The notes under the pieces: generated by a model
Told to the model about the DNA's origin: nothing
What the model saw: only the letters and a program-made list of their open reading frames with translations
The model's database searches: none
In this document: in pieces, positions 59,162 through 64,000 of the stretch
Layout: each line of letters starts with the position of its first letter
Numbering within the stretch: the first letter of the stretch is position 1
NCBI GenBank assembly: GCA_016617785.1
Contig: JADILM010000003.1
Coordinates: 1,364,001 to 1,428,000 of the forward strand
Direction: 5' to 3'
Length of the DNA stretch: 64,000 nucleotides
Source of the DNA: Sporobolomyces roseus
Lineage: Eukaryota > Basidiomycota > Microbotryomycetes > Sporidiobolales > Sporidiobolaceae
Translations under genes and position numbers: made by a program

Positions 59162-61388
59162 ATGCCCTCGTCACCCTCTTCAGCAGCTCAACCACCTCTG
59201 CAACCTCCTTTCTCCTCCGTCTTGGTCGACACTGCCAACGCAACAGACGATGAGCTACTACACCTCATAGAGAACGCAAGAGCAGCAGTAGAAAGGGCTA
59301 GAGACGCAACAGAATCCTTCACAGCAAGGAGAAGAGAGGAGGAAGAGGAACCTTCCGATGCGGCAGCCGAATCTCTGTTTGAACGACACTCGAATAGACG
59401 TGATATGGAATTGGATTGGGATGAACGAGATACCGAGAGAAGGGCCAGGAACTTGCTCGATCGGTTACAGCGGAATCCACCAGCGGAACCTTTAGGAGAA
59501 CCTGATTCGGAGGAAGAGGATGATGAGCTGATGATGGGCAACGAACGGTATCCAGTGGGAGAAGTGCATCATATCGGAGGGAGGGTAGCGGGAGGTACAT
59601 TAAGTGCGGGAGATATGTTTGGTTTACCGACATTTGGAGGAATTATTGAAGGATCAGATGAAGACGACGATGACGACTCTTACGTCGAGACGGGAGAGGA
59701 AGCTATCTTCGGATTCGATGGAGACGGAGTAGACGAAGAGCTAGAAGAAGCGGCATGGCGTTACGAGGAGGAAATGCGTCGATATGAAGATTCATCGTCA
59801 ACCGATTCGACAGCTCCCCGTCTCACCTCGATCTGGCCTGGTCTGCTCGGAGAACAACCTCTGAATCCTTCTCGTCCAGCTGCTCCTCCCGTCGTCACTT
59901 CAGCTTCAAAACCTTTCAATACCCTCCCTCCCCTCGATCCCTCTTCTTCAACTTCTTTCACTTCCTTCCTCACTCCCGGTGCGACTTTCATCGGCGAACA
60001 AGTCACTTCCAGAGCAGGCAATCCACGAGCTCAGGCTGAAAGGAACCGAATTCGCAATCCGCCACCGTCGAGTAGGCTTCGTCGACCACTCGCACCGGGA
60101 GAACTCGACTCGGCTGGCAGCAATGCTCAAAGTACTACCGCTCATCCAGCTTTCGCTCCCTTTCCTACCCTGAGTACTTCGCAACCATCTCCACCTAGTC
60201 AAGGTATATCCGCTTCATCGTCTTCTTCCTCCGCTTTCCATCGATCAGCAGATCCAGCTCAAGCATTCCTCCTCGGACCCCTCAGACCGACTACCTCCTC
60301 TTCCTCCTCGAGCCCCACCAATCCTGCGAATGATCGATCCTCTTCATCTCGCTACGCCCCTTACTCTTCGTCTCACGCTGCTATCGTCGTTCCGCCATCC
60401 TCATCTTCCGCCTCGACTCCTCTTCAAGCTCCCATTCCTCCGAACCTCACTCCAGTCGAACGAGCGAGAATTAGTATTGCGAGGAGCACCAATCCTGCTG
60501 CTCGAACGAATCCCGAAAGTTGGCGAGAAGTTGGACGAGAATTGATGGGTAGATCGAGGGGAGATGGATTGACGAACGAGGGATCGGCAACTTCCGGTCG
60601 CGTCGGCCCAGGACTCGCTGATGAGAGATGGGGAGTGCAGGTGTGTCACATAAAGCTTCATCGCTATTGTCGACACGAAGCTGATTCTTTCACTTTCGCT
60701 CATTCAGGTCGTCATCCATTCTTACGATCCTTCTGCTGCCTCTCTCACGGGTCTCATGAACGCTTACGGGATTCAATCGACTCATCGAAACCCCTCGACT
60801 CATCCAGCTCGCGTCACGACTTTCTTCTCAGCAACGATTCTCCAACCTCTCAAGTCTGGTCTATTCCTCTCGCCTTCTCTGACTGGATCAGGAGGAAACT
60901 CGGCCGAAGGATTGAAAGTCAGTCAGAGTACCGAAGCGGAATCATGGATTCAATTGGGACCGTTCAAAGGGGTTTCAAAGAATGAATTGCTGAGATTGGC
61001 GAAGGATCGACAGTGGGTTGAAGATATGGCGAATGGTTGGGTGCTAATGAGATGGAAAGAGAGAGAGTTCATCAATGTCAAAGGTGAGTCTGCACCCAAT
61101 TCAGTTGATCAGAAAGCGAAACAAAACTGATCTCGAGCGATTCCCGCGAAACAGCTAACGAATCGACGTTGAGCATCAATGGATTCTATTTCGTCGCTCT
61201 CAATCGATCTACCGGTGTCATCGAAGGTTAGCACGTGTCACGTTCACTCTCTGAACGCCTAGCTTATCAGCTGCACTCTCACAGGATTGTACAGCGACCC
61301 AATTTCGGCGACTCCATACCAACGGCTCGACCTTTCCCCATCTTCCCCTGACGGAGCTTTCTCACTCGCGACATACGAGATGTGTTGA
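59162..61388 (+). CDS. GID/CTLH ubiquitin-ligase substrate-receptor-like protein (Gid4/Vid24 domain)
   Basis: Four exons (59162-60640, 60708-61083, 61155-61226, 61285-61388) encode 676 residues. The first ~490 residues are disordered: acidic, with Arg-rich linkers and Ser/Pro tracts. The C-terminal ~180 residues form a beta-rich domain with the Vid24/Gid4 strings STHPARVTTFFSATIL, WIQLGPFKGVSKNEL, GWVLMRWKEREFINV, GFYFVALNRSTGVIEGLY. Gid4-type receptors bind N-terminal proline degrons and recruit gluconeogenic enzymes to the GID E3 ligase. Whether this is Gid4, Gid10 or another receptor is not settled; the extra N-terminal half is unusual for Gid4. The ATG at 59162 is the first in frame. It is divergent from SSB1, with 405 bp between starts. 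Confidence 0.82.
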
Positions 61389-62267
61389 AGTCATACTTTC
61401 CCTCACCAATATACCTCGCTCTCACTCAATCGACATACCCAGTTTTTCGCCCCAAGTTTTATATCCCTCGTTTTGCCTCCTATTCCTATCCCTGTTTGTT
61501 CTTTTACTCTCACTCTTACGCATGTATGCATGTTGCACTATCATCGTGTGTACCCTTTCTCGTTTTCGTTTCCCATGAGCGGCGAGCGAGGAGAGAAATC
61601 TGAAGGAAAGCGGCTCGATGGTTCGGCTCTGTGACAGACGATCTAGGACGTCATGTCCGTCATTCAGTGGCGAGGACGATGACAACCAGTTTCCGAGAGA
61701 AGGAAGAGAGTGATCCTCGCGCTTCGAAATTTCACCTCTTGTTGCGAAGAAATTTGAGAGTTCTGTCTTTTCGTCTTTCACTCTTTCGCACTTCACCGAG
61801 CCGTATCTCCCTCGCCGAGTAGCCTCAAAGTAACAACATCTTCAAGCAGAGTCGCTCGAGCTCCCAACTATCCTAGTCTTTGGAAATCTCCCCTCTCCTT
61901 TGATCAACCTCCCGACTGCATTCACTCTCTACGAGACTCAAGCAAGTTCTCTCGATAGCCTTAGCCGTGAGTCTAGTTTCATACTTTACAGCCAAGACTG
62001 CCTTCCCTTCCTTTCCCATTGTCACGAGCCCCTCATCTCTCATCTCGCTTTGCTCGCCTTGTCCCCTTTCCTCCACTCGTCTACTTCTCACTTGCAGCTT
62101 GATCTCGAAGATATACTGATCAGCCGTACCTCTCAACAGAACCGCTACAAAACTCTCAAAAGATCAACTCAGCCCCACTACTCCCCTCTCCTCTTATCCT
62201 TTTCCTCCCTTCTCCTTACTGCATCAATTCGTTCTGAGGTTCAACGCTTCGCGGGAAGTAGCCGAGG
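61389..62267. other. Intergenic region and probable leader of downstream gene
   Basis: About 880 nt with no recognisable coding domain. The last 250 nt are strongly C/T rich (CTCCCCTCTCCTC, CCTTTTCCTCCCTTCTCC), as is common before starts in this window. Confidence 0.5.
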
Positions 62268-64000
62268 ATGGCCAAGTTTGTCACTAGGGAGATTGAGATA
62301 CCAGATTATTTAGAAGATGATGGAGATGAGAAAGTTGGAGCGATTCCTTCTAATTGGGGCGAACCTCCGAAACGAAGGACACCTTCAACACAGTCTGGGT
62401 TATCAGGAGGATCAGGGAGTCGTATGGGCAGCCTAGGAGGAGGAGGAGGAGACCCACCACCGTTGCCAGCTCTTCCCGATGAATTGCTCGACGTTCTCTC
62501 GAGAGCTCCACCAGATTCGCAACGAAACGGAGTTCCAGTTACGAGCGGTACAATTAGTCGGAGCTCGCTCTCGCTGAACAGATCTGGCGCCTACCTCAAT
62601 GCGATATCGCCCGCTCTTCCCTCTCTTCCTCCTCATTCTCCTCTCGACCTCCCTTACCCGAATTCATCGCCTTCATCTCGACAACGACAGTACTCCGAAT
62701 CTGAAGGCTTCTCGACAGGTCGCACATCTGCTACTTCGTCTCCATCGCTTTCACGAGCAAACTCGGAACAACTCGACGGATACGACTCAGGGATGCGACA
62801 ATCTCACCTTCCTTCGAACCCTACCCCTTCTCTCGATGCTTCGATGAATGGAAGTGGATCGAGTAAACGGAGCATGTTTCGTTCTCTCCCTTTCGGCAGA
62901 TCTCGAGCATCTAATGGCCCATCTCCCGGTTCAACGACTCCCGCTTCGCCTCAAGTCACTCGACCATCTCTACCTTCTCACCCTTCTTCCGATTCTCAAT
63001 GGACCCAGAGATCCTCTTCTCTAGCCGATGCACCACTGTCTGCTTCGACATCTTCAGCAATCCGCTTATCGACCGTGAACGATTCCCCTTTGATCAATGC
63101 AAGACTTCCACCTTCGACGCCTTCCCTTCAGCGCCGCCCGTCTCGTCAACAACTAGCGACTGGCGGTGGATTCACGGCGAGAATGAGTCACTCGGCTCGT
63201 GAGGCTGATCGATGGCTCTTCGAGGCCCAAGCGGCTGGACTCGGCTTCGGAGCTGTAAACGCGATGAATGCAGCTGAGGAAGTGATCGAGGGAGAAGGGA
63301 AGAATGGAGACGGCGAAGGAGGTGATGAGAACGAAGGAGATGGAGTGGTAGGCTGGGCAGGAAGAGGGGAACAGTACACTTGGGATCTTCAGCGGACACA
63401 AGCGAATGATACAGATTACGAAGAGGAGGAGGATCAGAATGGCGAGTCAGAGAGTATCTCGGTGAATACAGAAAACGAGACTGAGTCGTTGGTCGATGAA
63501 GTCGATCCCCTTCGACCGCCTCCTACGATCGAAACTTCCTCGAATCCTCGACAACTCTCACCCGATACGACTTTTCATGATGCCCCACAATCTCCCGAAA
63601 TTCTCAAAACTCCTACACTCCCAAATATACCCTTGACCGATTCCTCTCACTCTATCTCGCCCCTTCAACCGAACCCTATTCACAATCAACTGGCGTCAGA
63701 ACATTTCGCATCACCGACTCAAGCGATCTTCGACCTCTCGACAACATCAGAAGAGCCACCGAAAAGAAAGGATGGAAAGCTGTCCCTCCCAGTCTATTCA
63801 GATGCACCGCTCGAATCTTCCTCGACGGATGCTATTCGTAAACGCAATCGAAGCGACGGTGATCCTCTCGACGCAGAAGGACAGGCTGAGCTAGCGAGAC
63901 GATTGAATGGATTCGATCTACATCAAGCTCTAGTGCGTTTCCTCGTCCCTTTCCTCCTCGAGTTGCTCATTACTGACTGACTCGCGTCGATTTACAGCCA
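62268..64000 (+). CDS. Start of a low-complexity Ser/Pro-rich protein, 3' truncated by the window
   Basis: Exon 1 runs from ATG 62268 to 63932 (555 codons). An intron 63933-63997 (donor GTGCGT, acceptor TTTACAG) leads into a second exon of which only 3 nt are visible. The protein begins MAKFVTREIEIPDYLEDDGD and continues as long Ser/Pro/Thr-rich disorder with acidic stretches. A helix-like block is near residues 300-325 (RMSHSAREADRWLFEAQAA), and the visible end (GQAELARRLNGFDLHQAL) is more ordered. The folded domain is presumably downstream. No family can be assigned from what is visible. Confidence 0.65.

Overview
The window is a gene-dense, intron-rich fungal nuclear segment. Almost every gene carries several short introns (mostly about 55-90 nt) with GT..AG ends. 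Many have a pyrimidine tract or a CTAAT/CTGAC-like branch site, and donors are often the non-standard GTGCG/GTTCG/GTACG forms. KEX1, a class I valyl-tRNA synthetase with two start codons, Ssb-type Hsp70, linker histone H1 with a long basic tail, a complex I 9.5 kDa-type subunit and fungal Zn2Cys6 chemistry point to a fungus. The many short introns fit a basidiomycete, possibly a Pucciniomycotina yeast-like species. That placement is inference and cannot be settled by eye.

Layout. 0.3-2.4 kb: F-box-like/LRR protein (+). 2.7-6.0 kb: an unrecognised protein and a membrane J-domain protein (-). 7.0-11.5 kb: valyl-tRNA synthetase (-), divergent from a low-complexity nuclear-type protein at 11.6-12.7 kb (+). 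12.9-15.8 kb: KEX1 carboxypeptidase (-). 16.1-20.0 kb: a large unrecognised membrane-anchored protein (-). 20.4-22.9 kb: a Zn2Cys6 protein (-). 23.2-27.8 kb (+): saccharopine-dehydrogenase-like oxidoreductase, SurE-like phosphatase and a hypothetical protein. 28.1-30.6 kb: TFIIIC tau95 subunit (-), only 98 bp from Ufe1/syntaxin-18 (+, 30.7-32.0 kb). 32.3-34.0 kb: Tvp38 (-). 34.3-37.3 kb: poly(A) polymerase (+). 37.7-39.3 kb: histone H1 (+). 40.0-40.4 kb: a small basic protein (-), divergent from squalene synthase (+, 40.7-42.7 kb). 43.1-45.0 kb: PRPP synthetase (+). 46.3-50.7 kb: an acyltransferase-3/egghead-type GT2 fusion (+). 52.0-52.6 kb: a complex I accessory subunit (+). 52.8-54.7 kb: Mch1-like MFS transporter (-). 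56.3-58.8 kb: Ssb-type Hsp70 (-). 59.2-61.4 kb: Gid4/Vid24-type protein (+). 62.3 kb to the edge: the start of a low-complexity protein (+), cut by the window.

The genes are mostly housekeeping and do not form one pathway. Secretory and membrane traffic is represented by KEX1, Ufe1, Tvp38 and the J-protein. Lipid and surface chemistry is represented by squalene synthase and the acyltransferase-glycosyltransferase fusion. RNA and chromatin work is represented by TFIIIC, poly(A) polymerase and H1. No transposon, tRNA, rRNA or CRISPR array was recognised. The most unusual object is the two-domain acyltransferase/glycosyltransferase protein, which looks like a single-chain enzyme for an acylated glycoconjugate or glycolipid. 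Exon coordinates were worked out by hand from splice sites and reading-frame continuity, and some N-termini remain uncertain.
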